Part shown: positions 8,988 through 17,641 of the stretch, piece by piece
How the letters are laid out: the number at the start of each line of letters is the position of its first letter
Position numbering within the stretch: position 1 is the first letter of the stretch
Source: Dactylosporangium sucinum
GTDB taxonomy: Bacteria; Actinomycetota; Actinomycetes; Mycobacteriales; Micromonosporaceae
Assembly (NCBI RefSeq): GCF_014647515.1
Contig: NZ_BMPI01000012.1
Span: 147,546 to 211,545 of the forward strand
Length of the DNA: 64,000 nt
Direction: 5' to 3'
Notes under the pieces: generated by a model
Databases searched by the model: none
The model's input: only the letters and a program-made list of their open reading frames with translations
What the model was told of the DNA's origin: nothing
Translations under genes and position numbers: made by a program

Positions 8988-9761
8988 TCAGCGGGCGAAG
9001 TCACGCGAGATCGCCCGCGCGGCGTCGCGGACGTACGACAGCGCCGTCAGGTGGAGGCCGCCGTCGCTGGTCAGCCGCTCGACCGCGCCGCGGATGCCGA
9101 TGGCACCGACGATCACGCCGCGCTGGTCCTTGATCGGGGCCGCGATGCCGACCTCGCCCTCCTCGAACTCCTCGATCTCCGCGGCCCAGCCACGGCTGCG
9201 GATCTGTTCGAGTTCGGCGCCGAGGACGTCGACGTCGACGATGGTGGCCCTGGTGTGGGCGGACAGCGCGGTGGTGAGCTCCCGGTACGGGTCGAAGGCG
9301 AGCAGCACCTTGCCGAGCGCCGTGGCGTGGACGGGCAGCAACGTGCCGATCTGCAGCGTCTGCAGGGAATCGTCCGGCCTGAAGACGTGATGGATGACCA
9401 GCACCTGCCCCTCGTGCAACGCGCCGATCCAGACGCTCTCACCGCTTCGGCCCGCCAGGGCGTCCGCCCAGTTCGTCGAGCGCGAACGAAGCTCGTTGAC
9501 GTCCAGATAGCTGCTGCCCAGGTGCAGCAGCGTGCCGCCGAGCCGGTACTTGCCGGTGGTGGCGTCCTGTTCCACGAAGCCGACGTGCACGAGCGTCCGC
9601 AGGATGCCGTGCAGGGTGCCCTTGGGCAGATCCATCGCGCGGGCCAGCTCCACGACGCCCAGCTGGCGCCCGCCCGACGCGAGCAGCCGCAGGATCGCCG
9701 CGGCACGCTCCACCGACTGAATCGTCTCGCCCACACCGTGAGCGTACCCGTAGTTCGACAT
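8988..9761 (-). CDS. IclR-family transcriptional regulator of the glycerol operon
   Basis: 257 residues. N-terminal winged helix (QSVERAAAILRLLAS to LHGILRTLVHVGFVEQ, about 14-64) followed by the IclR effector-binding domain (LPVHATALGKVLLA, GVIVGAIGIRG). Adjacent to glpK-glpD and similar in layout to the Streptomyces GylR regulator, so it most likely represses glycerol use and is relieved by a glycerol metabolite (inference). ATG 9761 lies in the centre of its operator; a leaderless message from there, or GTG 9734, are both possible starts. Confidence 0.9.
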   Translation of the reverse strand: MSNYGYAHGVGETIQSVERAAAILRLLASGGRQLGVVELARAMDLPKGTLHGILRTLVHVGFVEQDATTGKYRLGGTLLHLGSSYLDVNELRSRSTNWADALAGRSGESVWIGALHEGQVLVIHHVFRPDDSLQTLQIGTLLPVHATALGKVLLAFDPYRELTTALSAHTRATIVDVDVLGAELEQIRSRGWAAEIEEFEEGEVGIAAPIKDQRGVIVGAIGIRGAVERLTSDGGLHLTALSYVRDAARAISRDFAR

Positions 9762-9775
9762 TGCCGAACTACGGG
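9747..9775 (-). promoter_or_regulatory. IclR-type autoregulatory operator
   Basis: Perfect 11-base arms, CCCGTAGTTCG (9747-9757) and CGAACTACGGG (9765-9775), around the spacer ACATTGC. It overlaps the first codons of iclR, which implies autoregulation. The inner half sites match those of the glpK operator. Confidence 0.75.
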
Positions 9776-9793
9776 CACGGGTGCCCCACGCGG

Positions 9794-10798
9794 CTACCGT
9801 GCCGGGCCGGTCGACTCGCGAACGAGCAGGCGTGGCTCGTGCGGGATGGTCAGGTCACGCGGGGGCGCCCCGTCGAGCTGGGCGACGAGCGCGTCGACGG
9901 CCGCGGCGCCCAGCTCCAGCAGCGGCAGCGCGACCGTGGTGATCGTGGGCACGGTGAAGCCGGCCGACGGGAAGTCGCCGTACGCGATCACCGACAACTC
10001 GTCGGGGACGCGGATCCCCGCGCTGGTCAGGAACCGGATGACACCGATCGCCTGGCCCGGGGAGCTGGTGAAGATCGCGGTCGGTGCCGCGTCGAGCAGG
10101 GTCCTCGCGGAGGCGAAGCCGGTCGCCTCCGTGAAGTCGCCGAACTGCGACGGCAGCAGCGGGAGGTCCCGGGCCGCGATCGCGCGCTCGAACGCGGCGA
10201 CCCGGCCGGCGCCGCCCTCCACCTCGGCCGGCCCGGCGAGGTGGGCGATGCGCCGGTGCCCGAGCTCGACCAGGTGTTCCACCGCCAGCTCGCCGGCCCG
10301 GCCGACGTTCATGGTGACGTTGCGGCCGGAGCCGGCCACCGCGCGGTTGACGAACACGTGCGGAAACGACGACTCGCGCAGGCCGTCGACGAGCGGATGG
10401 CCCGGGACGGCGGAGCCCATGAGCAGCCCGTCGACCCGGCCGCCGTCGAGGAGCGAACGCCCGGCGGGCTGCTCGTCGAAGTCCTCGGCGAGCAGTGCCA
10501 GGTAGCCGTGTTCGGCGGCGCGGCGGTAGGCGCCCCGGGCGATCGTGATGTACGGCGGGTTGTCGATGGAGGGCGCGATCAGCGCCAGCGCCATGGTCCG
10601 CGACCGCGCCAACGCCCGGGCACCGGCGTGCGGCTCGTAGCCGAGCTCCTGTGCCGCCTCGATGATGCGCTGGCGCGTCTCCGGGCGCACCGCCACCGTC
10701 GGGTCGCCGTTCAGCACCCTCGAGACGATGCTCTTGGTGACCTCCGCGGCCGTCGCCACGTCGATGAGGCGCACCCGCTCAGGCTGGTCCCCCTTCAC
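9794..10798 (-). CDS. LacI-family transcriptional regulator
   Basis: About 334 residues. The N-terminal LacI helix-turn-helix (VRLIDVATAAEVTKSIVSRVLNGDPTVAVRPETRQRI, with the hinge helix after it) precedes a periplasmic-binding-protein-like effector domain (about residues 65-334). GTG 10798 is chosen because GGAGG lies 9 bases upstream. The gene is 3' of a sugar catabolism and import operon whose promoter carries a LacI-type palindrome at 17581-17600, so it most likely represses that operon and responds to its sugar. Confidence 0.92.
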   Translation of the reverse strand: MKGDQPERVRLIDVATAAEVTKSIVSRVLNGDPTVAVRPETRQRIIEAAQELGYEPHAGARALARSRTMALALIAPSIDNPPYITIARGAYRRAAEHGYLALLAEDFDEQPAGRSLLDGGRVDGLLMGSAVPGHPLVDGLRESSFPHVFVNRAVAGSGRNVTMNVGRAGELAVEHLVELGHRRIAHLAGPAEVEGGAGRVAAFERAIAARDLPLLPSQFGDFTEATGFASARTLLDAAPTAIFTSSPGQAIGVIRFLTSAGIRVPDELSVIAYGDFPSAGFTVPTITTVALPLLELGAAAVDALVAQLDGAPPRDLTIPHEPRLLVRESTGPAR

Positions 10799-10849
10799 CT
10801 GCCGTCTCCTCCACACGCCGCGTCCAGATCGGTTGAGAGGTTAGCGTAG

Positions 10850-11608
10850 CTACGGCGGCACCTGCAGAGCGTTCAGGCCGCCGTCAATGACGATCCGCGC
10901 GCCGGTGAGGGTCGGGGCGTGGCCCGATGCGAGGAAGCTGACCAGCTGCGCGATCTCCTCCTGCGCCGTCGGCTCGCCGGCCGGGATACGCGCCCGGCGC
11001 CCGGCCGCTTCCTCGTCGCTGATCAGATCCCAGCGGTTGCTCCAGATGTAGCCGGGCGCGATGGCGTTGACGCGGATGCCCCGCTGGGCGAGGTCGACCG
11101 CCAGACTGCGGGTGAGGCCGTCGACCGCGGCCTTGCTGGCGTTGTACGCCGTCCTGCCGAGGATGGCCCGCTCGCCGGCGAGCGAGGAGATGTTCACGAT
11201 GACGCCGCCGCCGGCCCGGGCCATCTCCCGCGCGGCGAGCACCGAGCACAGGTGCGTGGCGAAAACGTTGACCTCGAACACGTCACGCAGGAAGCGCGGC
11301 CGCTCCCGGAGCACGTCGTCGTCGCCGACGCCCAGGTGGGCAGCGTTGTTGACCAGGATCCCCGGTGCGAGCCCGCGCGCGACCAGCCCGGCGAAGCCGG
11401 CCTCGATCGCCTCCGGATCGGCGAGGTCGAACCCGACCGAGTGCACCTCGGCACCCGGGACATCGGCGGCGATCCGGGCGGCGGCCTGCGCCGCGACCGC
11501 GTCGTCGATCCCGTGGACGATCACGGCCGCTCCGTCGGACGCGAGCTGTCGGGCGATCGTGTGCCCGAGGTTGCGGGTGGCACCCGTGACGAGGGCGAGC
11601 CGGGTCAA
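10850..11608 (-). CDS. Short-chain dehydrogenase/reductase (SDR)
   Basis: 252 residues, classical SDR: NAD(P)-binding TGATRNLGHTIA near the N-terminus, NNAA after strand 4, catalytic Ser in NISSLAG and YNASK (Tyr/Lys). It starts at TTG 11608 with AAGGAGG 4 bases upstream; that TTG overlaps the stop of the preceding dehydratase gene. The context suggests oxidation of a sugar, aldonate or 2-keto-3-deoxy sugar acid, in line with the DgoD-like neighbour. The exact substrate cannot be read from sequence. Confidence 0.9.
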   Translation of the reverse strand: MTRLALVTGATRNLGHTIARQLASDGAAVIVHGIDDAVAAQAAARIAADVPGAEVHSVGFDLADPEAIEAGFAGLVARGLAPGILVNNAAHLGVGDDDVLRERPRFLRDVFEVNVFATHLCSVLAAREMARAGGGVIVNISSLAGERAILGRTAYNASKAAVDGLTRSLAVDLAQRGIRVNAIAPGYIWSNRWDLISDEEAAGRRARIPAGEPTAQEEIAQLVSFLASGHAPTLTGARIVIDGGLNALQVPP

Positions 11609-12780
11609 CGTTCCTCCTTCGCGTGCAGCGTCACCTCGTCGTCCGGACGGATGTCGGTGAGGGCGCCGCTGTAGTGCCGCAGGTCGTGGCGGACGTACGG
11701 GTACCGGGCGATCGCCTCGGGGTCGATCCGCACGCCGAGCCCGGGCGAGTCGGGAATCCCGGCCACGCCACCCGCCACGACCGAGCCTTCGGTGGCGATC
11801 TCGGCCCGCCATGGCACGTCGGTCGCCATCGTCTCCAGGTAGGTGAAGTTGGGGGTGCAGGCGGCGAGCTGCAGCGTCGCCGCGTTCGCCACCGGGCCCG
11901 AGGGGTTGTGCGGTGCGAAACCCACCTGCCACAGCTCGGCCAGTGCCCCGATCGTGCGGGTCTCCCAGATGCCGCCGGCGTGCGACACGTCGGGTTGCAC
12001 GACGTCGGCGCAGCCGCGTTCGAAGACCTCGCGGAAGTCCCATCGGGTGTAGAGCCGCTCGCCGAGCGAGATCGGCGTCGAGGTGCGCTCCCGCAGCCAG
12101 GCGTAGTTCGCCAGGTTTCCGGGGATGAGCGGCTCCTCGAGCCACAGCACGCCGAGCGGCTCCAGGGCCCCGGCGACCTGCCGGGCCGCCGGCAGGTCGA
12201 AGCGGCCGTGCGCTTCGATGATGATGTCGGCCCTGCCGTCGACGGCCTCGGCCACCGCCTCGATCACCGCCATCGCGGTGCGCAGCACGGCGGGCGTCAG
12301 GGTGCGGAAGGCCGACCCGAAGGGGTCCCACTTGAGCGCCCGGTAGCCCCACTCGACCGCCTCGACCGCCTTCGCGGCGAACTCCTCCGGGCGCCTGGCC
12401 CCGGCGAACCAGCCGTTGGCATAGCACTGGACCGAGTCGCGCAGCTTGCCGCCGAGCAGCTGGTGGACGGGCACCCCGAGCGCTTTGCCCTTGATGTCCC
12501 ACAGCGCCATCTCGACGGCGGAGAGCGCGCTGGTCAGCACGGGGCCGCCGCGCCAGTACGCCTCGCGGTAGGCGTCCTGCCACCAGCCCTGGATGTTGCC
12601 GAGGTCGCGCCCGGCCAGCCCGTGACGCAGGGCCAGGACCGCCGCCTCGACGGTGTGCTCACGGTACTCGAGCGTCGCCTCGCCCCAGCCCTCGATCCCG
12701 TCGTCGGTGTCGAGCTTCACCAGGACCCAGTTCGTGCGGTACGCGTCGCAGATGTACGTCGTCAGGGACCGCAGCTTCAT
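11605..12780 (-). CDS. Enolase-superfamily sugar-acid dehydratase (DgoD-like, MR/MLE family)
   Basis: 391 residues. N-terminal capping domain, then the (beta/alpha)7-beta barrel with metal ligands in IEAHGR, WLEEPL and GERL, and the DVSHAGG and FAPHNPSGP segments that resemble D-galactonate dehydratase. Such enzymes take water from an aldonate to give a 2-keto-3-deoxy acid, using Mg2+. Galactonate itself is only one of several possible substrates. The start overlaps the stop of the upstream glycosidase gene (ATGA), so the two are translationally coupled. Confidence 0.9.
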   Translation of the reverse strand: MKLRSLTTYICDAYRTNWVLVKLDTDDGIEGWGEATLEYREHTVEAAVLALRHGLAGRDLGNIQGWWQDAYREAYWRGGPVLTSALSAVEMALWDIKGKALGVPVHQLLGGKLRDSVQCYANGWFAGARRPEEFAAKAVEAVEWGYRALKWDPFGSAFRTLTPAVLRTAMAVIEAVAEAVDGRADIIIEAHGRFDLPAARQVAGALEPLGVLWLEEPLIPGNLANYAWLRERTSTPISLGERLYTRWDFREVFERGCADVVQPDVSHAGGIWETRTIGALAELWQVGFAPHNPSGPVANAATLQLAACTPNFTYLETMATDVPWRAEIATEGSVVAGGVAGIPDSPGLGVRIDPEAIARYPYVRHDLRHYSGALTDIRPDDEVTLHAKEER

Positions 12781-14291
12781 CGGTACCGCCACGACCCGTC
12801 GAGTCCGGCAACGACCGACGCGTCGGTGAGGACCACCGGGTAGTCCGTCAGCGGCAGCCGATACCTGATCCCGCGGGTGCGCCAGTCGGCGCGGTCCGGC
12901 ACACCGGTGGGGTCGGTCGGCTGGTCGACCGCATAGACGTCGCCGGTGAGCAGGTCCAGCAGCACCGGCCGGTCCAGGGTGAGCCGGTCGTCCCACCACA
13001 GCTCCGCGTCGATCGTGGCCGGCCGCGCCCGCTGCTGCGGATCCTCGGCCAGCCAGTAGGCGAACAGCGGCGCACCGTCGCGCTCGAACGTGGCGACATA
13101 CGGCGCCGCCATCAGCGTCGAGCGCTGCGGCACGGCGGGATCGCGCTCGGTGAACAGGCACATGAGCTCGGTTCGGCGGGTCCGCTCGTCGAAGAGGTGA
13201 CACACGCGGCGGGCCACCTCGAACGAGTACTTCGGCTCGTAGCTCCCGCCGTGGATCAGGCCCATCATCACCGGCGCGTTGACCTTGTCACCGGCCTGGC
13301 GGTACGGGCGCTCCATGAGGTCGGCCGCGTGGAAGTAGAAGACCTTGTCGAAGCCCACCTTGAGGTCGGCCAGGAACCTCCGGGCGATCCACTTGGCCTG
13401 CACGACCTGGTCCATCGTGTACATCCCGAGCCAGTCGTCGTGATGGCCGGACAGCTGCGACGGGCAGCCGTTCTCTCCCTGGTACAGCGCGATGCGGCGG
13501 TCCGGCGAGTGCTCGTCGAGGAGGCGGCGCAGCACGTCGTGCATGTTCTGCAGGTTGTGCTCCGGGACCATCTGGTACGGGTGGAACGAGAACGCGTCGA
13601 TGGAGTCGGCGAGCCCCGCACGCAGCGCGTCGACGAGGAAGGCGGGATCGGCGAGCGAGGTCGCGCCGCCGATGATCGTGGCGTCGGGGATCTCGTACCG
13701 CACGGCGCGGGCGGTGATGCGCGTGAGCTCGGCGTAGTCGCGTCCGCTGACCGGCGCGGGGTGCCAGAACTGGGGGATGTTGGGTTCGTTCCACACCTCC
13801 CAGTGGCCCACCCGGCCGCGGTAGTGCGCGGCCAGGGCTTGCACGAACGCCGTCCAGGCCGGGACCGCCCCGTCGTAGTAGACGGGAACGTAACCGACCG
13901 CGGACTCGTGCGGCACGTCCGGCATGTACAGCTCGTTGCCGAACGTGACGCTGAACATCGTCGCGACCCCGGCGGCTGCGAGGCTGTCGACGATCTCGTC
14001 GAGCCAGGCGAAGTCGTACCTGCCCCGCTCGGTCTCGCAGCGGCTCCATCCGGTCTGCACGCGTGCCCACTTCGCCCCGAGTCGCGACAGGTGCGGATAC
14101 ACCGACTCGGCGGTGAACATCCGCCGGTCGAGGGTCTCGAAGCCGATGCCCAGTCTGGAGGAGTCGATCGCCGTCGTGGGCCGCGAAAGCTCGACACGGC
14201 CCACGGGCCGGACCCCGTCGAGCGGCGGGAGCTGGTCGCGCACGAGCGCGGCGACGTCCTGGTCCTCGATCCGGGCGGCTGGTGTCGTCAT
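12777..14291 (-). CDS. Clan GH-A glycoside hydrolase (GH39-like), intracellular
   Basis: 504 residues without signal peptide. It has a TIM-barrel clan GH-A layout: WEVWNEPNIPQFW gives the acid/base Glu after strand 4, and LYQGENG is a candidate nucleophile region near strand 7. GH39 (beta-xylosidase or iduronidase type) is the closest family I can name, with GH5 or a related family as alternatives. A beta-rich C-terminal part follows. The cytoplasmic location fits cleavage of an oligosaccharide brought in by the ABC importer encoded just upstream. Confidence 0.8.
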   Translation of the reverse strand: MTTPAARIEDQDVAALVRDQLPPLDGVRPVGRVELSRPTTAIDSSRLGIGFETLDRRMFTAESVYPHLSRLGAKWARVQTGWSRCETERGRYDFAWLDEIVDSLAAAGVATMFSVTFGNELYMPDVPHESAVGYVPVYYDGAVPAWTAFVQALAAHYRGRVGHWEVWNEPNIPQFWHPAPVSGRDYAELTRITARAVRYEIPDATIIGGATSLADPAFLVDALRAGLADSIDAFSFHPYQMVPEHNLQNMHDVLRRLLDEHSPDRRIALYQGENGCPSQLSGHHDDWLGMYTMDQVVQAKWIARRFLADLKVGFDKVFYFHAADLMERPYRQAGDKVNAPVMMGLIHGGSYEPKYSFEVARRVCHLFDERTRRTELMCLFTERDPAVPQRSTLMAAPYVATFERDGAPLFAYWLAEDPQQRARPATIDAELWWDDRLTLDRPVLLDLLTGDVYAVDQPTDPTGVPDRADWRTRGIRYRLPLTDYPVVLTDASVVAGLDGSWRYR

Positions 14292-14327
14292 GAGTCTTCG
14301 GTGTCCTTCGTTGTGCGGGTGCAGCGG

Positions 14328-15227
14328 CTACTTGCCGATGCCGGCGGTGAGGCCCTGGATGATCTGCCGGGTCGCGAGGATGAACAGGACCAGCAGGGGA
14401 ATCGTCGTGATGACCAGCCCGGCGAACAGCGACGCCCAGTCGTTCTGGTACTCCCCGAAGAACGTCGTGAGGCCGACGCCGAGGGTGTAGTTGTCGCGGG
14501 AGCGGAGCATGACCAGCGGCATCAGGAAGTCGTTCCAGATCGGCACGAACCGGAAGACCACCACCGTCGCGATCGCGGGCCGGACGAGCGGCACCATGAC
14601 CCTCAGGAAGACGGTGAAGTGCCCGCCGCCGTCGAGCAGCGCCGCCTCCTCCAGCTCGCCGGGCAACTGCCGGAAGAACGAGACGAGGACGAAGGTGGTG
14701 AACGGGATGCCGTTGGCCGAGTAGATCAGGATGAGGCTCAGCGGCGAGTCGATCAGCCGCAGCCCGTCCATCAGGTAGAACATCGGCAGGATCGCCAGCA
14801 TGAACGGGATGAGCAGCCCGGACATGAACAGCCCCTCCAGCGCGTTGCGGCCGAGGAACCGCCATCTGGCGATCGCGTACGCCGCCGGCAGCGACACGGC
14901 CGTGGAGATCGCGACGGAGCAGATCGTGATCAGTACCGAGTTCAGGGCGTACCGCCCGAAGGAGGCCTCCGTCCACGCGCTCACATAGTTGGCCACGGTC
15001 GGATCACTCGGGATCGGCCACGGGTCGGTCGCGATCTCCAGGTGCGTGCGGAAGGAGTTGAGCACCATCGTGAGCAGCGGCAGGACGCAGACGGCAGCGT
15101 ACAGCCAGAGCACGATGCCGACGGCGACCGTCTGCGCGGTCCACCCCTTCCGCCGCTTGCGCGCCGGCGATGGTGTGCCCGCCGGCGCGGGTTCGACGGC
15201 GTCGGGTGCGAGTGCCATGTCGGTCAC
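14328..15227 (-). CDS. ABC sugar transporter permease (MalG-type)
   Basis: 299 residues, six membrane helices, CUT1-type permease. The EAA loop is ELEEAALLDGGGHFTVFLRVMVPL. The start GTG 15227 overlaps the stop of the partner permease gene. It pairs with the MalF-type permease and binding protein upstream; no dedicated ATPase is encoded nearby, so a shared MsiK-type ATPase is likely, as is usual for actinomycete CUT1 importers. Confidence 0.93.
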   Translation of the reverse strand: MTDMALAPDAVEPAPAGTPSPARKRRKGWTAQTVAVGIVLWLYAAVCVLPLLTMVLNSFRTHLEIATDPWPIPSDPTVANYVSAWTEASFGRYALNSVLITICSVAISTAVSLPAAYAIARWRFLGRNALEGLFMSGLLIPFMLAILPMFYLMDGLRLIDSPLSLILIYSANGIPFTTFVLVSFFRQLPGELEEAALLDGGGHFTVFLRVMVPLVRPAIATVVVFRFVPIWNDFLMPLVMLRSRDNYTLGVGLTTFFGEYQNDWASLFAGLVITTIPLLVLFILATRQIIQGLTAGIGK

Positions 15228-16153
15228 GACAGCCGCTCCTCCTGTGCGCGGATCAGGCGCCGGCCGAGGACCGCGCCGCCCAGGATGAACAGGAACAGCA
15301 GCGTCGCGAGCGCCGAGGAGACGCCGAGCGCGTTGCTCGCGCCCGACTCGAACGAGACGCGGAAGAACAGCAGGCTCAGCACGTCGGTGGCCCCGGCCGG
15401 CGAGCCCGTCGCGCCGCCGAAGGCGTAGGCCAGCGTGAACGTCTCCATCGCGCCGATGAACGTCAGGATCGACACGGTGCCGATCACCGGGGTGAGCAGC
15501 GGCAGCGTGACGTGGCGGAAGCGGCGCCAGCCACCGGCTCCGTCGACGCTCGCGGCGTCGCCGAGCTCGGGCGGGATGGCCCCGAGCGCCGCGCCGTAGA
15601 GCAGGACGGGGAACCCGATCCACTGCCACACGCTGACGAGGATGAGCACCGGCAGGGCCGTGGACGGCTCCCCGAGCCACGACACCGCGAGCGAGTCGAG
15701 CCCGGCCGACTTGAGCGTGGCGTTGACGGGGCCGAAGTTCGGGGACAGCAGCAGGGTCCAGAGATAGCCGACGACGAGCGGGCTCACGAGGTACGGGGTG
15801 GTGTAGAGGACCTGGAACACCCGCCGGAAGGGTCCGAGCTTGTGCAGCTGCACCGCCAGGAACAGCCCGATCGAGTTCTGCAGGACGAGCGTGCCGGCGA
15901 AGATGGCGAGGTTGTGCAGGAAGGCGCGGGGCATCTGCTCGACGAACGGCTGCTCGGTGAAGAGCACCACGAAGTTGTGGAACCAGTTGAAGCGCACCAG
16001 GTTGGTGCCACCCCGCCATTCGAACAGCGAGTAGCCCAGCGCGCTCGCCATCGGGTAGAGCAGGACGACCCCGAACAGTGCCAGCGCGGGAAGGACGAAG
16101 AGCACCACGACGATCGTCGGTGGCCGCCGCACGCTTCTGCTTGTCTTTGCCAT
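15224..16153 (-). CDS. ABC sugar transporter permease (MalF-type)
   Basis: 309 residues, six membrane helices, with the EAA loop ELGDAASVDGAGGWRRFRHVTLPL. AGGAG precedes the ATG. It lies between the binding-protein gene and the MalG-type permease gene, in the usual CUT1 order. Confidence 0.93.
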   Translation of the reverse strand: MAKTSRSVRRPPTIVVVLFVLPALALFGVVLLYPMASALGYSLFEWRGGTNLVRFNWFHNFVVLFTEQPFVEQMPRAFLHNLAIFAGTLVLQNSIGLFLAVQLHKLGPFRRVFQVLYTTPYLVSPLVVGYLWTLLLSPNFGPVNATLKSAGLDSLAVSWLGEPSTALPVLILVSVWQWIGFPVLLYGAALGAIPPELGDAASVDGAGGWRRFRHVTLPLLTPVIGTVSILTFIGAMETFTLAYAFGGATGSPAGATDVLSLLFFRVSFESGASNALGVSSALATLLFLFILGGAVLGRRLIRAQEERLS

Positions 16154-16222
16154 GGAGGGCTTCTCCTGTGGTGGGCGGAACCCGGTCCGGCGTGTGGTCG
16201 CGCCGAACCGGGGTGCGAGGTT

Positions 16223-17542
16223 CTACTCGCTCTTGAAGTCGCCCGGCTTGAACCAGGCGTCGATGCCGGTCTGGATGCTCTGGGCCGCGGCGGCCGGTGT
16301 GGCCTTGCCGAGCCAGATCTTCTGGACCTGCTCGCCCATGAGGTCGGTGCCCGACGGCGAGCCGTAGCGCAGGTAGGCCGCGCCGAGATAGGCGGACGGC
16401 GCGGCCTGGTACCGCTGGTACATCTCGGCCAGCACCGGATTCTTGAGCGAGACCCCGTCGCGGGCCGGGATGGTGCCCATGGCGTTGGCGTACAGGTTGG
16501 CGAACTCGGTGCCGGCGAGCCAGTTCAGCAGCTGCGCCGCCTCGGTCGGGTGCCCGCTGCGCTTGGCGAGAGCCCAGCCGCCGTCGGCGTAGCTGACGGT
16601 GACCGCCTTCGCCGGCCAGCCGGGGTTGGTCGGCACGTCGAACGTGCCGTAGTCGACCTTCGTCCCGAGGTTGGCGAACGTGGTGACCTGCCAGGTGCCC
16701 GAGGGAAACATGGCGGCCTTGCCGGTCGCGAAGAGCGTGACCGCCTCGTCGAGGGTGACCGAGGTGACGTTGTCCACGAGATACGGCTTGACCTGATCCA
16801 TCAGGCCGATGGCGGCCACGTTGTCCGGGTCGGTGAGGTTCTTCCGGCCCGCGAGGAACGCCTGCTGGAAGTCGCCGGCGCCGCGGCGGGCGTTGCCGAT
16901 GACCTCCGCCGCCAGCGAGATCTGCGCGGCGACGGCGCCCGGGATGACGATGGGCGCGACGCCGGAACCCTTGATCTTCTGGGCGGCCGCGATGAACTCG
17001 TCCCAGCTCGCCGGCACTCCGAGACCCAGATCGGCGAAGATCTTCTTGTTGTAGTACACCTGGGCGGTCTGGATGCCCTGCGGCACCGCGTAGAGCTTGC
17101 CGTCCGACTTCCGCTTGGCGCCGGTGAGCGCCGCCTTGCTGAACCCGCTCCAGTCCTTCACGACATCGTCGAGCGGCTCGATGTTGCCGCTGTCGGCGAA
17201 GTTGGACAGCACGCCGTATGAGCGCAATGCCACGACGTCCGGGCTTCCGGAGCCGGCGAGCCCGGTGGTGAGCAGCGTTTCGTAGTTCTTGTCGAGCTGG
17301 GCGACCACCTCGACGTCGACGCCCGGATGGGCCTTCTCGAACGCGTCGATGATGCCGCCCTTCTTGAACGCGGTCGCGGCCTCGTTGCTCCACGTCCACA
17401 CCGTGAGGCGCACGGTGCCGCTCGATGCTCCGTTGCCGCCACCGCAGGCACTCATGAGCACCGTCAAACTCATCGCAAGCGCCAACCCTGCGATGACCCT
17501 GCTACGCCGGGTCGCCCGCGGCGCGGATCGCTGTGCCGTCAC
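16223..17542 (-). CDS. ABC sugar transporter extracellular binding lipoprotein
   Basis: 439 residues. The signal peptide ends in a lipobox (LMSAC, Cys about residue 33), so it is a membrane-anchored lipoprotein. The rest is a family 1 solute-binding protein (LTVWTWSNEAATAF, YAVPQGIQTAQVYYNKKIFADLG, GKAAMFPSGTWQ). The GTG start has a G-rich Shine-Dalgarno 5 bases upstream. It is the first gene of the LacI-controlled operon and sets substrate specificity. Confidence 0.94.
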   Translation of the reverse strand: MTAQRSAPRATRRSRVIAGLALAMSLTVLMSACGGGNGASSGTVRLTVWTWSNEAATAFKKGGIIDAFEKAHPGVDVEVVAQLDKNYETLLTTGLAGSGSPDVVALRSYGVLSNFADSGNIEPLDDVVKDWSGFSKAALTGAKRKSDGKLYAVPQGIQTAQVYYNKKIFADLGLGVPASWDEFIAAAQKIKGSGVAPIVIPGAVAAQISLAAEVIGNARRGAGDFQQAFLAGRKNLTDPDNVAAIGLMDQVKPYLVDNVTSVTLDEAVTLFATGKAAMFPSGTWQVTTFANLGTKVDYGTFDVPTNPGWPAKAVTVSYADGGWALAKRSGHPTEAAQLLNWLAGTEFANLYANAMGTIPARDGVSLKNPVLAEMYQRYQAAPSAYLGAAYLRYGSPSGTDLMGEQVQKIWLGKATPAAAAQSIQTGIDAWFKPGDFKSE

Positions 17543-17580
17543 GTTAACCCCCTGTCGGGTGATGCCTTCCGAAGGTTCTT

Positions 17581-17600
17581 TAGAAAACCGGTTTTTCTAG
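17581..17600 (-). promoter_or_regulatory. LacI-family operator
   Basis: The 12-bp perfect palindrome AAAACCGGTTTT (17584-17595) sits inside a longer near-palindrome TAGAAAACCGGTTTTTCTAG. A central CCGG or CG flanked by A/T arms is typical of LacI-family sites. It lies about +6 to +25 relative to the predicted promoter of the binding-protein gene. Confidence 0.7.
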
Positions 17601-17612
17601 AGGGATGCGCAC

Positions 17613-17641
17613 ACGCTAGTGGGTTCGCAAAACTTGGTCAA
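17613..17641 (-). promoter_or_regulatory. Promoter of the LacI-regulated sugar operon
   Basis: On the minus strand TTGACC (17641-17636) and TAGCGT (17618-17613) are 17 bases apart, a good -35/-10 pair. The operator begins 13 bases downstream of the -10, so bound repressor would act as a roadblock. Confidence 0.6.

Noticed and set aside
7296..10505. Very long plus-strand open frame opposite the glycerol operon and regulators
   Set aside because: It mirrors the codon structure of the real minus-strand genes, crosses several of them and encodes Arg/Gly/Val/Asp-rich low-complexity sequence. It is a high-GC shadow frame.
10845..10854. CGTAGCTACG palindrome between the SDR stop and the LacI start
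   Set aside because: Only 10 bp, overlaps the SDR stop codon, and does not resemble the LacI-type site at 17581-17600. It may be chance.
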